From NCBI RefSeq assembly GCF_000969835.1, contig NZ_KQ033912.1:903126-967125 (forward strand): a DNA stretch of 64,000 nucleotides, written 5' to 3'. Every line of letters begins with the position of its first letter. Within the stretch, counting starts at the first letter, position 1. The stretch is from Parabacteroides goldsteinii DSM 19448 = WAL 12034. Lineage in GTDB: Bacteria > Bacteroidota > Bacteroidia > Bacteroidales > Tannerellaceae. The position numbers and the translations under genes were made by a program. Positions 50,432-62,400 of the stretch are shown piece by piece. The notes under the pieces are model-generated. The model ran no database searches. It was not told where the DNA came from and was given only the letters and a program-made list of their open reading frames with translations.

Positions 50432-51556
50432 TTACTCCACCGTAAACTTATAGATACATTCACTGAGGTACTTTTCTCCCGGATTAAGCACTACACTCGG
50501 GAAATCCGGATGGTTGGGTGAATCCGGATAATGCTGTGTTTCAAGACACAAAGCACCACGATGCGGATATAAGACACCATGTTTTCCGGTATCTTTTCCA
50601 TCCATGAAGTTTCCGGTATAGAACTGGATACCCGGTTCATTGGTATATACTTCCAGAGCGATACCGCTGGTCGGAGAATACGCCTTGGCTGCCAAAACAT
50701 TCTTATCGCCGTTTGTATTCAGCACCCAGTTCAGGTCATATCCACGCCCGAACTGCAATTGCTGGAACGGGTCGTTAATCTGTTTGCCGATAGCTACCGG
50801 AGTACGCAAATCCAACGGAGTACCATCAACAGGACTTATGCCTACGGGAATCAGGGTGCTGTCTACCGGAGTATAGTTGTCCGCATTAATCATAACCAAC
50901 TGGTCCAACACATCGGAACCGGGAACACCGGAGAGATTGAAGTAACTATGGTTTGTCAGGTTCACAACCGTCTTCTTGTCGGTTGTTGCTTCATATTTGA
51001 TACCGACAGCATTGTCATCCGTCAGCGTATAAGTAACCTTGATATCCAGATTTCCGGGGAAACCGGCTTCACCGTCTTTTGAAAGATAAGTCAACTCCAG
51101 CGCCTGGTCGTTCAGCTGCTTAGCATCCCACATGCGGGCATGATACCCCTGCGGACCACCATGCAGGCAATGCGCACCGTTATTTTGAGGAAGCGTATAT
51201 TCAACATCATCCAAAGTAAACTTACCCTGATTGATACGGTTTCCGTAACGTCCGATCAAAGCACCGTAGTTTCCGTCCGACTGCACATACTGCCCGATAT
51301 TGTCATAACCCAGCACGACATCGGTCATTTTGCCATTCTTATCCGGAACCATTACAGAAACCAGGCGTCCACCATAGTTTGTAATACAAGCCTCTGCCCC
51401 ATTTTTATTCTTCAACACATACAAGGCGGTCGGCTTACCTTCCACTTCCGATACAAAATCAGACTTCATTAATCCGGAGAGTGTAGCCTCTTCTCTTTTT
51501 TCGCCGCATGACAGCAATAAACACATTGCCATAACAGCCATACATAGTCTTTTCAT
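50432..51556 (-). CDS. galM: Aldose 1-epimerase (galactose mutarotase), lipoprotein
   Basis: A 374-residue GalM that interconverts alpha and beta anomers of galactose and glucose. It is exported: lipobox CLLLSCGEKREE. Family marks include NYGGRLVSVMVPDKNGK, GRYGNRINQGKFTLDDVEY (in part), NGAHCLHGGPQGYH with the catalytic histidine, NLTNHSYFNLSG with the second histidine, and the C-terminal EPGIQFYTGNFMDG with the catalytic glutamate. Length is usual for the Bacteroidetes lipoprotein form. It has its own promoter (-7 box at 51595-51602) and a large inverted repeat after the stop. Confidence 0.92.
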   Translation of the reverse strand: MKRLCMAVMAMCLLLSCGEKREEATLSGLMKSDFVSEVEGKPTALYVLKNKNGAEACITNYGGRLVSVMVPDKNGKMTDVVLGYDNIGQYVQSDGNYGALIGRYGNRINQGKFTLDDVEYTLPQNNGAHCLHGGPQGYHARMWDAKQLNDQALELTYLSKDGEAGFPGNLDIKVTYTLTDDNAVGIKYEATTDKKTVVNLTNHSYFNLSGVPGSDVLDQLVMINADNYTPVDSTLIPVGISPVDGTPLDLRTPVAIGKQINDPFQQLQFGRGYDLNWVLNTNGDKNVLAAKAYSPTSGIALEVYTNEPGIQFYTGNFMDGKDTGKHGVLYPHRGALCLETQHYPDSPNHPDFPSVVLNPGEKYLSECIYKFTVE

Positions 51557-51594
51557 TTCAAATTGATAAATTAAAGTGTTTGTTGGATATAGGG

Positions 51595-51602
51595 CAAATA
51601 TA
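51595..51602 (-). promoter_or_regulatory. Promoter -7 box of galM
   Basis: TATATTTG on the minus strand, 39 bp before the ATG at 51556, exact TAnnTTTG match. Confidence 0.6.
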
Positions 51603-51649
51603 CGCCATTCTAGTCAGAATCTCCTTCATCCTCCGAATAATAATATCTT

Positions 51650-52621
51650 TTAACGAACCCGGAACTTCATCGTCTGTACGCCTTGTTCTCCTTCGACTCT
51701 CAAGGAATAAATTCCAGCAGGAAGGGAGGACAGGGAAACGGTTTCTCCCGGACGGGCAGAATAGTAGACCTGTTTTCCACTCATTGCATAGACTGTCAGG
51801 TTTTTGTAATTACCATTCAGATACAGGATATTGTCAACGACGGAAATCAAATCGGATGGCAATTGTACTTTTTCTGTTGAAACCGGGTCTTTATAGATCA
51901 GTTCCACACTTTGCACCGATAAGGTATTATTCTCCTTTATCAGGCTGCGATTACGGTAATCGGCACTGGATATGGTTATATTCATCTTCTCCGGGGCTTC
52001 TTCCGACAGGTAGTCGACAGGTACCGAGATACGCGTCCAGTCGGATAACTCGCCTTTTATTTCAAATTCAGCTTTACCGATCAGGGTAACAGAACCATTC
52101 TCCGCCAGCACGTCTTTCTCATTATCTATCAATTCTTTGTCATCCGGACTTTGGGAAACGACTGTTCCTTTCCAGAGATAAAGGACCATCCAGGCTGTTT
52201 CTTCCGCAACGACTTTACGTTTGAATACGCCGACAATAGAATCCGGACGATGGGTAAATTCTATTCCTCCGGTTGTTCCTCCGTCACTCTTGGATATATC
52301 CGAAATATTGGCATATACCCAGGGAGTTCCCAAAGAGATATAAGCCGGAGCATTCGACCCGATTCCAAACAAACCGACAAACTGGTTGGTCAACTGCACG
52401 GAGCCATCCGAATTGCGGGTTACCAACTCTTTCTTCACACCCATCTGACTGACATTCGATGCCTTCCAGAAAGCCGGTTGCTTGCCGACTCCATTATAGC
52501 CGGTCTCCCATTCAGCAGAGAAATCGCCATTGGGAACAGACTGGGCACTCACATAACTAAAAAAAGCCGTTCCGTTAATAATCAGGACACAGCACAAAAT
52601 CCTTAGTAGAAATTTACTCAT
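51650..52621 (-). CDS. PCMD-like secreted protein with T9SS type A tail
   Basis: A 323-residue secreted protein. After a signal peptide (ending near FSYVSAQ) it begins VPNGDFSAEWETGYNGVGKQ (in part) and KQPAFWKASNVSQMG, the pattern of the PCMD (putative carbohydrate-metabolism) domain, a jelly-roll fold of about 230 residues. The last ~65 residues (NGNYKNLTVYAMSGKQVYYSAR, then LPAGIYSLRVEGEQGVQTMKFRVR) match the T9SS type A sorting domain (Por_Secre_tail), so it should cross the outer membrane through the type IX system. It has its own promoter, sharing sequence with the terminator of the upstream operon. Confidence 0.83.
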   Translation of the reverse strand: MSKFLLRILCCVLIINGTAFFSYVSAQSVPNGDFSAEWETGYNGVGKQPAFWKASNVSQMGVKKELVTRNSDGSVQLTNQFVGLFGIGSNAPAYISLGTPWVYANISDISKSDGGTTGGIEFTHRPDSIVGVFKRKVVAEETAWMVLYLWKGTVVSQSPDDKELIDNEKDVLAENGSVTLIGKAEFEIKGELSDWTRISVPVDYLSEEAPEKMNITISSADYRNRSLIKENNTLSVQSVELIYKDPVSTEKVQLPSDLISVVDNILYLNGNYKNLTVYAMSGKQVYYSARPGETVSLSSLPAGIYSLRVEGEQGVQTMKFRVR

Positions 52622-52650
52622 AATACATTACTTTATAGTGGTTTACATGA

Positions 52651-52691
52651 CAAATATACAAAAGCCCCCCGGAATAATATCCGAGGGGCTC
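52651..52691 (-). promoter_or_regulatory. Promoter of the PCMD gene overlapping a terminator
   Basis: The -7 box TATATTTG (52658-52651, minus strand) lies next to a hairpin, AGCCCCCCGGA (52663-52673) with TCCGAGGGGCT (52680-52690), that ends the MBG-protein operon. The -33 region of this promoter falls inside the hairpin. Confidence 0.6.
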
Positions 52692-52730
52692 CGATTTTTT
52701 ATCCACTTCCCGAAAGGGAAACAGGAAATA

Positions 52731-55700
52731 TTACTTCTTAACAATCTTCACAGTCTTCGCTTCACCATTCGTCAGGACGATCCGTACCAGATAGTAACCG
52801 CTACGCAACTGGCTCAGGTCGATAACCTGCTCAGGTTTCCTGAACAATTTCTGAAGTTTACCGGATGCATCAATCACGTAGATTGCTTCTACCGGCATTT
52901 CGGAAACTACTGTCGCATTGTATTCTACGATTGTAGGATACAAACCGACACCTTGTAAAGTGATCGACTCATTGCCTACTGCGCCCATCTTCACATTGAA
53001 AGTCACAGAATCACGATGTGACAAGTGGTTTGTAGATTCCGGTATAGTGATATATACCTTGGTTACACCTTCGGATTTACCGATAACGTGTACGCCTTCT
53101 ACATGGTTACGCAGGCCGGCAACATCAATATGCTCAGCAGCGAAAGATATCTTCGCCGGAGATTCGCAGTTCGCATATAGCAGAACGGAATCACCAACTG
53201 TAATCGTTGTCGATTCGACTGAATACTGTAATCCGGCTGCTGCTTTCGCTATATTCAACTTGCCAGGAACCAGTGTCACGGCATAGTTATCTTCATCCGA
53301 ACTCAGACAGTCGATAACCAGATCGTAAGTGCCGGCATTGACCGGTTTCACATTCGTCTTCACCGTGTAAAGGAAATTCAGGGCATCCGGATTATCGTTA
53401 CCGACGAAGCCTTCATATACGGGTTTAAATTCCGGTATTTCATCACCGTAAACGATGTTGACGGTTCCGGCACTGATCTTCAATAAAGCCTTCGATACAG
53501 AAAGTGTTCCCGTACCTCCTACGATTGTATAGTTCGCACCCGGATCGCCACCTTCTACATACAATGTATAACTACCGGCACCGGTTATGTCGCCGGAAAC
53601 TTTTACAGAAGGAGCAGAAGCCGCCTTGAAGTCATCGCTACCGATAAAGCCGGAATAAGTATATTCGAATGTAGACGGCAAAGCCTCGCCATAAGCAATC
53701 AGTGCATCCTTCGGTTTCACATATACTTCACGCGGATTGATCTGCATCTTTTCCTTGCGGACAAGCAGTTCGGAACCGTTATGTTTCACAAAAATGGAGA
53801 TGTTATAGGTTCCCGCATCGACCGGCAGATCGTAATCACCGTTATAAGTGACAATCGGAGTGTATTCGGTAATACCCTTCAGATCGGTCAGTTTTACATC
53901 GGCAGCTTTACCTTTACCATCGTAATCAAAGACCATATTACCCAATACAACATTGTAATCTGCTTCGTTTTTCAGGCGTACTACTTTAAATACTTCCGAC
54001 TTCAACGCTTCTTCCTGTCCGGATTCTGCATTGTAACGGGCGGTAATGGTAACACCGTCGTTTTCTGTCAGCGCTTTTGCACGCAGATACCAGATGCTTT
54101 CCACCTTCTCTACCTGGATCAAAGCCGGATCGGATGATTCGTAAATAATCTGTGAACCTTCGGCAATCACGGTCGATCCTTGTTTTACAACTGCATTCAG
54201 ACGAACCAGGTCACCCACGATCAGTTCATTCTGTATCGGAGTCCAAACCATGACATAACTGTTATCCGGATACACCTGATAGCGCGCCTTTCCTACAATT
54301 GTAATTTCGTAGTTCGGATTTTCCTTGTTGATATCAGTGATACCGGTCAGTTCATAGGTGCCTACCGGTAAGATACCCGCCGGACGGTTATTTAGAACCA
54401 GATTCTTGATACGGTTTCCGACAGCTACGGTAGCAGTCGAATCCAGGCTGTTAGCCGATTCGTCGAGCTTGAAGCCTTCGTAAGAGATAAACTCTTTCTG
54501 AACTTCCGCCTTATTAAATTCAGGATCGGCTGAACCGTATGCTCTCTTGATTGTATCCAGACGGATGATCAACGGAGCTTTCATCACTTCCAGGCGGACA
54601 CTGTCGTTGGTCATTGTTCCGGGAACCAGAGTGTTCATAATCAACTTATAGTTACGGTCCTTTGCCTGGAACGGAGGCTGGATGGACTTATCTTCAGTAA
54701 CCACCTTGATATGCAGTGTGTCGTTGTAAGAACCTGCATGCAACGTATTATCGGCAGCAACTGGCTTAACGACAACTTTCGGCATGAAGTCGATGATATC
54801 GTCAGGAGTTGTTGTTGTCTGATATTTCGCATCGAAGATGGCTAAGCCACGCTTTTTGTCAGCGTCATTCGGTTCGAACGTCCAGGTCGTATCCTTATCG
54901 GCTTCACCATATACACGGTCAACAATTACTTTCCATATAGCCAGCGGACGCTGGTTGATAAGGAACGAACCGTCAACGGTTTTGAATGCGTAGTTCAATG
55001 AAGATACTTTGTCGATGTTATCCACTTTGGCAGCATACAGGCTGTCTTCTTTCTGATTCGGTTTCTCACGCTTCAGGTTTACTTCAGTCTTTTCAGTTGC
55101 TTTCTTGCCTTCATAATCGAAGTATCCGGCAAGCGGAGCGACTTTGAAGCCTTTGTCGCCTTCAGCTGTCGCAGAAATATAATTTACAGCCTCAGCTGTT
55201 TTCGAGAATGCATAAGAAGGAGCACTACCAGTTTCCAGACGTTTAGCCAGATAGAAATAACCGTCAGGATTAGGTTCACCGTAAATCTTTTGCATTACCT
55301 TGACCGGTTTATCATTGATAATAACTTCAGCATCAGCCGGGAATACGGTGATTGTAATGGTATCCTGCTTAACTTCGTACTTTCCTGCAGCGATTGCCTG
55401 GATATCGTAGTTAGAAAGAGTAGTCGACACTGTAGTTGTTGCTGCAGCATTTAACTCATAACTATATGTTCCAACATCACTTTTTGATTGACCTAATGCA
55501 GCCGAAGTAGCCGTATGAACTACCTGCAGTTTGGTTGTACCGAATAATGCCTCCAGCGTCTGGTCGTTCTTCAAAGTACCTTCTGTGATTAGGAGTTCTT
55601 TTCCGAAGATGTTCTTCACATTCGCATCGTCATACAAACGTGCGCTGTCGGGAACAGCCAGTGTCAGCGGAGATTGTTTTATCGTCAGAACACCTCCGAG

Positions 55701-56441
55701 AGAAGCTCCACCGGTAGATATCTGTAGATTCAACTCATAATTCTGAGCTTGTCCACCTTCCAACTGAATGACATGCAAGGTATTTGCTGCTGCCGTTTTA
55801 GTTGCAGTCGGGAAAGATACATTCGGCAATACATTCACTTGTGAATTAGTAAAAATAGCCTCCGTTTCATCATTTACGAACCCGCTGAACACAAAGTCTT
55901 TGGCAGACCAGGGAGTCGCCGGGTTTTCGTCTCCGTAGAAACGGCTGGTGTCTTTGGCTGCAATGCTCAATGTAGCCTTATTCACTGTCAATGTTCGAGT
56001 TATAGTAGCATCATTCCGATTACTGGTAAAGAAAACTACATTCTCACCATTTGCCGTATAGCTAAAATAATCCGAAAGATTATCGGCTACAAACCCAAGA
56101 GCCTGTCCGCCCCCGACTGTCGGCGTCGCAGAAAATTTCAATACACTGGCTACGGTAGCACCGTCCTTGAAAGATACGGTTCCATTCAAACCGCTGGCCG
56201 TACCGTCCTCTGCTTTCACATACAGATAACTAAAACTACTACCTGTCAAGCCGGCATCGGAAACAACCGTATTCATGTCCTGTCCATAAGTCATCGTTAC
56301 AGGATCTGCGGAACTGAAACTTACATATATGGTATCGGGAACAGCCGTTTGCGCCTGCATGATACCGCCTGAAACAAGCATCAGGGGAAGCAGCATAAGC
56401 TGCTTCCTCGATGTTAATATTGATTTAATATATTTCTTCAT
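52731..56441 (-). CDS. Secreted MBG-repeat adhesin-like protein with T9SS type A tail
   Basis: A 1236-residue secreted protein with a long signal peptide (ends near GGIMQAQ). Most of the chain consists of MBG-type Ig modules of about 85-110 residues, marked by YG followed by an acidic/Pro-rich loop and then SGF or EGF: RFYGDENPATPWSAKDFVFSGF, IAYGEALPSTFEYTYSGFIG, IVYGDEIPEFKPVYEGFVG (and others at YGEPNPDG, VYGEADKD, AYGSADPE). A Big-like module occurs near 740-830. The last ~75 residues form a T9SS type A tail (VYIDASGKLQKLFR-type, LRSGYYLVRIVLTNGEAKTVKIVKK split by strands). It follows the 2228-residue paralogue by 19 bp, so both are on one transcript. Function is likely adhesion or surface structure. 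Confidence 0.85.
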   Translation of the reverse strand: MKKYIKSILTSRKQLMLLPLMLVSGGIMQAQTAVPDTIYVSFSSADPVTMTYGQDMNTVVSDAGLTGSSFSYLYVKAEDGTASGLNGTVSFKDGATVASVLKFSATPTVGGGQALGFVADNLSDYFSYTANGENVVFFTSNRNDATITRTLTVNKATLSIAAKDTSRFYGDENPATPWSAKDFVFSGFVNDETEAIFTNSQVNVLPNVSFPTATKTAAANTLHVIQLEGGQAQNYELNLQISTGGASLGGVLTIKQSPLTLAVPDSARLYDDANVKNIFGKELLITEGTLKNDQTLEALFGTTKLQVVHTATSAALGQSKSDVGTYSYELNAAATTTVSTTLSNYDIQAIAAGKYEVKQDTITITVFPADAEVIINDKPVKVMQKIYGEPNPDGYFYLAKRLETGSAPSYAFSKTAEAVNYISATAEGDKGFKVAPLAGYFDYEGKKATEKTEVNLKREKPNQKEDSLYAAKVDNIDKVSSLNYAFKTVDGSFLINQRPLAIWKVIVDRVYGEADKDTTWTFEPNDADKKRGLAIFDAKYQTTTTPDDIIDFMPKVVVKPVAADNTLHAGSYNDTLHIKVVTEDKSIQPPFQAKDRNYKLIMNTLVPGTMTNDSVRLEVMKAPLIIRLDTIKRAYGSADPEFNKAEVQKEFISYEGFKLDESANSLDSTATVAVGNRIKNLVLNNRPAGILPVGTYELTGITDINKENPNYEITIVGKARYQVYPDNSYVMVWTPIQNELIVGDLVRLNAVVKQGSTVIAEGSQIIYESSDPALIQVEKVESIWYLRAKALTENDGVTITARYNAESGQEEALKSEVFKVVRLKNEADYNVVLGNMVFDYDGKGKAADVKLTDLKGITEYTPIVTYNGDYDLPVDAGTYNISIFVKHNGSELLVRKEKMQINPREVYVKPKDALIAYGEALPSTFEYTYSGFIGSDDFKAASAPSVKVSGDITGAGSYTLYVEGGDPGANYTIVGGTGTLSVSKALLKISAGTVNIVYGDEIPEFKPVYEGFVGNDNPDALNFLYTVKTNVKPVNAGTYDLVIDCLSSDEDNYAVTLVPGKLNIAKAAAGLQYSVESTTITVGDSVLLYANCESPAKISFAAEHIDVAGLRNHVEGVHVIGKSEGVTKVYITIPESTNHLSHRDSVTFNVKMGAVGNESITLQGVGLYPTIVEYNATVVSEMPVEAIYVIDASGKLQKLFRKPEQVIDLSQLRSGYYLVRIVLTNGEAKTVKIVKK

Positions 56442-56460
56442 ACTAAATTAGTTTTACAGG

Positions 56461-59400
56461 TTACTTCTTAATGATCTTCACTGATTTGAAGGTTCCGTCT
56501 TCCAATGTTACATTGAGCAGATAGATACCTGATCCAAACGATGACAGATCAATAACAGATCCCGGTTTGCGAATTACTTTCTGTAACGTACCGTTCATCA
56601 ACAGCAATTCAACTTGCTTGATTTCAGAAGGAGCGGCCACTGTTACAGAATGGGTAAACAGTCTCGGATATACTTCGATGTAGTCTGTTACTGTGATCTT
56701 TTCGTTATCGACAGACAGATATTCGTCGTCTACAAGGAATGTTACCACTACAGGTTCAGCTGCGTTATAGTTCTTGTTACCATGCTGCATAGCTGTAACC
56801 GTTACGGTTCCGGAAGTAACCGGAGTCAGAATCCATGCATCTCCAATCTGGTTCACATAGGCTACTGCATCGTTAGACGAATTGAATGTTACAGGAAGTT
56901 TACTTGAAGCAGAAGCGGTCAGAATAACATCTCCACCTTCTACGTCGATCACGCTTTCCGGATTCCATGTAATCTTCTGCGAAGCGGCGATAACAGAATA
57001 TTTACCGTCCACGTAAGAAACTTCGTAGTTGTCTGAAGTATAGTTATCAGAGAATGTGATCGGATAAACTCCTGCATCTGATGTTCTTGTAACAGTCGAG
57101 CTGATACGCGGAGCGAAACCAAGATCTTTCAACGTCTCACTTTTCACGAAACCTGTAGCTGTATAAGTCAGTTCTTCCAGCTCCTTGCCGTAAACCGATT
57201 CCTTATTATCTGCCAGGATCGTCAAAGCAGCTTTGCTGACTTTCAGGAATCCGGAAACATAAGTAACCACATAATTGTGACCGAAGTCCTGTGCCGAATA
57301 CGGAGTCAGTTTATAAGAACCGGCCTTGCCGTTGTATGCTTCAATACGTACAACCGGAGCCTGTCCCACCTTGAAGTCTTCGCCATTCAGGAAGTCATTC
57401 TTATTGTAATCGTAAGCATTCGCATAAGAAGGCAATTCATTGCCGTACTTGATGTCGAAGCTACGGGCTGTTACCACCACGGCTTTCGGAGCAATCACCA
57501 TTTTATTCTTAGCGGTGTAAGCATAAGTGACAGAACCGAGTGTAGCCTTCACCGTTACAGTATATACACCGGCATCTGTCGGAGCATCCTGTGATGACGG
57601 ATAAGTTGTCGGTACTGAACCCAGCTGGTCGCCTTCATAATAGATACTGAAGTCTTTCACTTCTTCACCTGTTTCTACGTCGGTCACCTTCACGCTGACA
57701 GTTCTAGGATTGCCGTCATAAATACTTGTTACGTTAGAAACGATCACGTTTACTTTAGCTGCGTCACCTTCCGGAGCGATCACTTTGATCGTACCTGTTA
57801 CAGGAGTTGCATCTTCGTATGTATCGTCACCGTCGGCATATACCGTGATGGTTACATAATCGTCGCCTTCCGTACGTACATGACCTGTTACAGCATACTT
57901 GCCTCTGGCAACTTCAGACAGGATAACACGTTCGCGGTCGTTGCCCGACAGTTCGTAACGGATATCATTGATAGACGGCTTGCCGTCGGCTTCCGATTTC
58001 AGGTAAGCAGACAATTCTACCGTTTCGCCAACCGGGATTACCAGATTACGCTGATCGTACGGCCAGATGATCGTACGGCGGATCTTGTCGATAGACAATG
58101 TTCCGTTTTCGTGCGTTACCGTATAGTTGCGTGCAACACCTTCTGTCGTGAAGTAGATGTCGTAAGAACCACGTGAATCGGATTTAGCATCCGTAGCGAT
58201 CTTCGGCATTACCGAGAATACGTCTGCCAGATTTTCATATTCATTATTCTTCAAACCGATATATTCGATTTCAAGATCCGGGTTACCACCGCCATACGGA
58301 CGGCTATAACTCTTCGCACGTACTGTCAGCGGAGCCTTCGTAACCGTCAGACCAGCATTAACAATAGTAGCACCTGTAATATCGAAGTTCGGAAGCAATG
58401 CTGCAATCTGTGCGGCAGCCGAAGAAGTCAGACGTAATTCATACGTACCAACGTCTGTTTTCTTATTAACACCCGACAAATCCAACCAACTTGTACGGTT
58501 CACATTTTCTGCATTCAGCAATTTGCTGATCTCTGCCTGGAATGCGTCAGATAATTCACCTGTCACAGCGGCATAAACGTCGGCATCTGTTGCATCTTCC
58601 CCATATTCACGGGTTACAGAAAGAGTGATAGTCAAATCTGCTGCTGTCAACGGAGCCGGAGTCACAGTTACTTTTGCCTGCGTTTCGCTGGCGGTGAACT
58701 TAACACCGATAACCGGAGTAAGCATCTCTTTCACCATTGCATCGACTGCACGGATCTGATAGTCTCCTACCGGAGCATCAGCTGCGTAGACACTAACCTC
58801 ACTCGGCAGAAGCGTTTCGAACAAGTCAATTACATTCTTGTCTGCCAGCAATTTTGCAGCAGTCAGCTTCGGTTCTGTTGCAAATACAAGTTTTGCATTC
58901 AGGTCGGAGTCTTTTGTTACCTCTGTACCATATACTTTTGTATACGTATCCTTTGCAGCTTTCACTTCTACGGTTGCCGGAGTCACTTTGAGGTTAGCCA
59001 GATCGGTATCCAGCTGGATTTCAAAGTTACCGATAGCAGCCTTCAAAGTAGAAGCGTCTATGATACGGAGTTTGAATGTTCCCTGAGTTACATTATTTTT
59101 GATTGAGTCAACCAATACACTGTTCAACGTATTGCCGTGGAACTGAAGTTTATCGTTGCGGTACAATGCCCAGTGCAGTTTATTCGTACTGAACAGCTTA
59201 TCCCAACGGGCTTTCGTCATTGCAGCGGTCGGGATTTCCGGATCTTCCACCAGGGAAACCAGGCTAAAACCGTAATCATCAGCCGCCAGCGTCAGGTTAG
59301 TCAGATCGTAAACAGGAGCACCGCTCATAATCGTCCAGATACCCTTAAGCTCTTTCTCGTTGAATGTCACCACAACACCCGGAGCAACGACTTTCACAGC

Positions 59401-62400
59401 CTTAACGGCAGTAATAACCTCGGTATCAGGTTCTGTTGTAACTTCCACACCTTCAATTGCATAAACGAAGGTATAGTCGGCAGATGTCAGATCTACCGTA
59501 TAGTCATATTCGCCGATTACCGGATTCTGTTTATCCAGTTGAGCTTTGGCTGTCACCAGGTCGACAACCAATGTATAGTCACTCTTGATCTTACTTCCGT
59601 TCAGAGCAACGATATCATCATAGATCTGCTGAACGATCTGGGCTTTTGTCGCCTTACCGAAGGTGAACACAGCTTTCGCTGCAGTTTCTTCTTCAGCTGT
59701 TGCAGCCAGATAAGTAGGCAAAGTAATAGTCAGTTTACGTTGACCGATCTGCACAGAATTCTGTACGTTATGGAAGTTGCTTCCGAATTGATTATCAAGC
59801 TGGAAGTTTGACAACAATGCCGGGTCGAGCACATCCACTCTGTAACCGTAATCACCGTTCTTCGGCATCGTTTCCGTTGCTTCAGCCTGACAATCAGCTG
59901 TTGTCAGCATTACCTTGAAAAGGTCGGCCGGATTTTCAAAACAAGCATAACTACTCAACAAACCTTCGTTGGCAGCCAGGAACTGACTGAGGATGTCTGC
60001 TTCGATAGCAACCTTGCGTTTTCCGTAACGATAAGAGATATCCGTCGGGAAAGTGAATACAACCGGAGCTGCATTTACGACCAATGTCTTCGCACCGGTT
60101 TCTCTTATTTCGATATTATCAGTTACCTTCTGAACGAATGCAACCGAATAAGTATATGTCTTAACAGCGGTTGTTCCTTCTTCTTCTATATTATTAATAG
60201 TAACGGTGAAACTCTTCAGAGGCTTAACACCCGTCTTTGTTACCAGTTCAAAAAACTCTTCGTTTGCCGGGTCTTCCAATACAGCCTTCTTTACAGAGTC
60301 AAGTAAAGCTACTTTTGTATTGATATCCCTATAAGTCACATTTACTTCCGGCAAAGTGAGCGTACGTTTCGCTTTCACGATGCGGAGAGCCAGTTTCGCA
60401 ATTACATCATTACCGTCTTTAGTCAGATGGATACTGCTTGGTGCTGTATAATTTAATGTATAGTATTCCGAGAACTGAGTATTTGAACTTGTCACCACTT
60501 CGTAACCATACAAGTCGGAAACCTGCGGATAGCTTTCGCCGGCAATACGCACCGGAACATCGCCTGTAGAAGTTTCGTTGTTGATCAGATAGGTCTTCAC
60601 GCCCCAGTTATTCAGGTCGGGAACCGTTACACGGTCAGCACCCGGAGTCAGTCTGAAGTCACTCAGCAGAGCCAGTGCATACTCATCGGCCGTCTGTCCG
60701 AACGGACGTTCCCACAATGGCAGTTGCACATTGATCGGAAGCGGATATTCAGCCAGCGACTGGCCGTTATCGGTCAACCGTACGGAACGGAGATAAGTAG
60801 CTGTTGTATAACCGAACAATTCTATCGGGATGATAAGACCTCCATCTTCATTCGTTACTTCAATCTTCTGAATATTATCATTCGGATTGAATACTACCGT
60901 ATAAGAGTAAAGATCTCTACCGATTGCCGGCACCAATGTTACGCTGGAAATATAAGCCCCCTTCATATCCGGGTTCTTCAAAAGCAGGTCAGCCATGATC
61001 GCTTTTTCGATCATTTCATTGGAAGCGCCTTCTTTCTTGAACTCATATTTGTAAAGTTTCACTTTTGCGATCGGACGCGGCGTGATATTTACTGTACCTT
61101 CAAACGTTGTCGGGCTATGCGGCTGTCCGTTCACTGTTACTTCAGAGAACAGGGCATCCAGGTCTCCACTTAACGTTACCCGGTAAGTAGCCGTACCCAT
61201 ATTTTCCCTGATACGGGAGTTCGTGATCTGTACATTTTCTATGTACTCAATATTGTACGGATTTGCCATATAGATATATTCGCGAACCTTATCCGCAACC
61301 TGTTCCCGGGTCATATCCTTCACATACTGAACGGTATATTCACCGAATGTAAAATTGATCGCCGGACGGGGAACGATAGCAATGCTTTTAGAATAAGTGA
61401 TCTCGATTGTCGTACCTTTATCAACGATATTGATCCGCTGATTAGTCGGAATTTCTATTTCCTGCAAGGTTGCGCTCTTCGTGATGATGATCTTATAACC
61501 GAACGAATCGTCTGTTTCCGCTATCGCATTTTTATTGCTCAGGTCATTATTGATCAAACGAACAACGAACGTTTCATTTCCTAAAACGCCGGCATTACGA
61601 ACCAACAGATCGCTCTTGATACGGCGGATGACCGCATTCGGCAGCATATCTTTTTCGTAGTCGATCTGATAGTTACCCGGATAAATCAAAGAATGGGTGG
61701 TTGGCAATGTTGTTACGAATAACAGAGAGTTACTAAACGTACAAACATTTCCATTTACAACCAGATTAGCAGATGAGACATTCCCATTTGTTACAAAATT
61801 CAAATTTGTCTGAGCCAGATCACCCTGAACTGTCACTTTATAACCCAGATAGGTGTTATCTGCCATACCGGAAGATACCGTACCACCAGTTACCTCAACC
61901 TGAGGAACCAGGTTTTGGTCCACCATCTCCGGATTTATATCCTGAATCAGACGTTTCAGCATCGTAGCCGTAGCAGTGTTATCAGCATAGTCGCCAATAC
62001 GGATCGGGCTTGAAACAAAATCGGGTAGCTTCACCTGTAACGTGTTTTTCCCAATCGCAATCGCGCTTACAATATCATAGCTCCATTCAGTAGTATTTAA
62101 AGAAACGCTTGCTCCACCTACGCCGGCAGAGACATTGCTGCCTGCACCATAATTCGGTAGAAGCACCACGCGATAACTATATACATTACCCGGAACTAAC
62201 CGCCCCGTAGTTATTTCACTGGTGAAACCATTACCTGAATATATTTTTATCTCGGAAATAAAATCATCGGATGAAGTTATATTATTCCTGATCAGATTCT
62301 TTATCCGGTTCAAATTAAGATTGGATGCCGGATCCAGTTCGCCTAAGCCTCCAACCTTTTCCGCAAACACAGGGAATACCGTATTATCGATCGGCTTTTC

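Noticed and set aside
59137..59811. A 224-codon plus-strand frame inside the giant MBG gene
   Set aside because: Antisense to a gene with clear repeats and a T9SS tail; no promoter, no family pattern.
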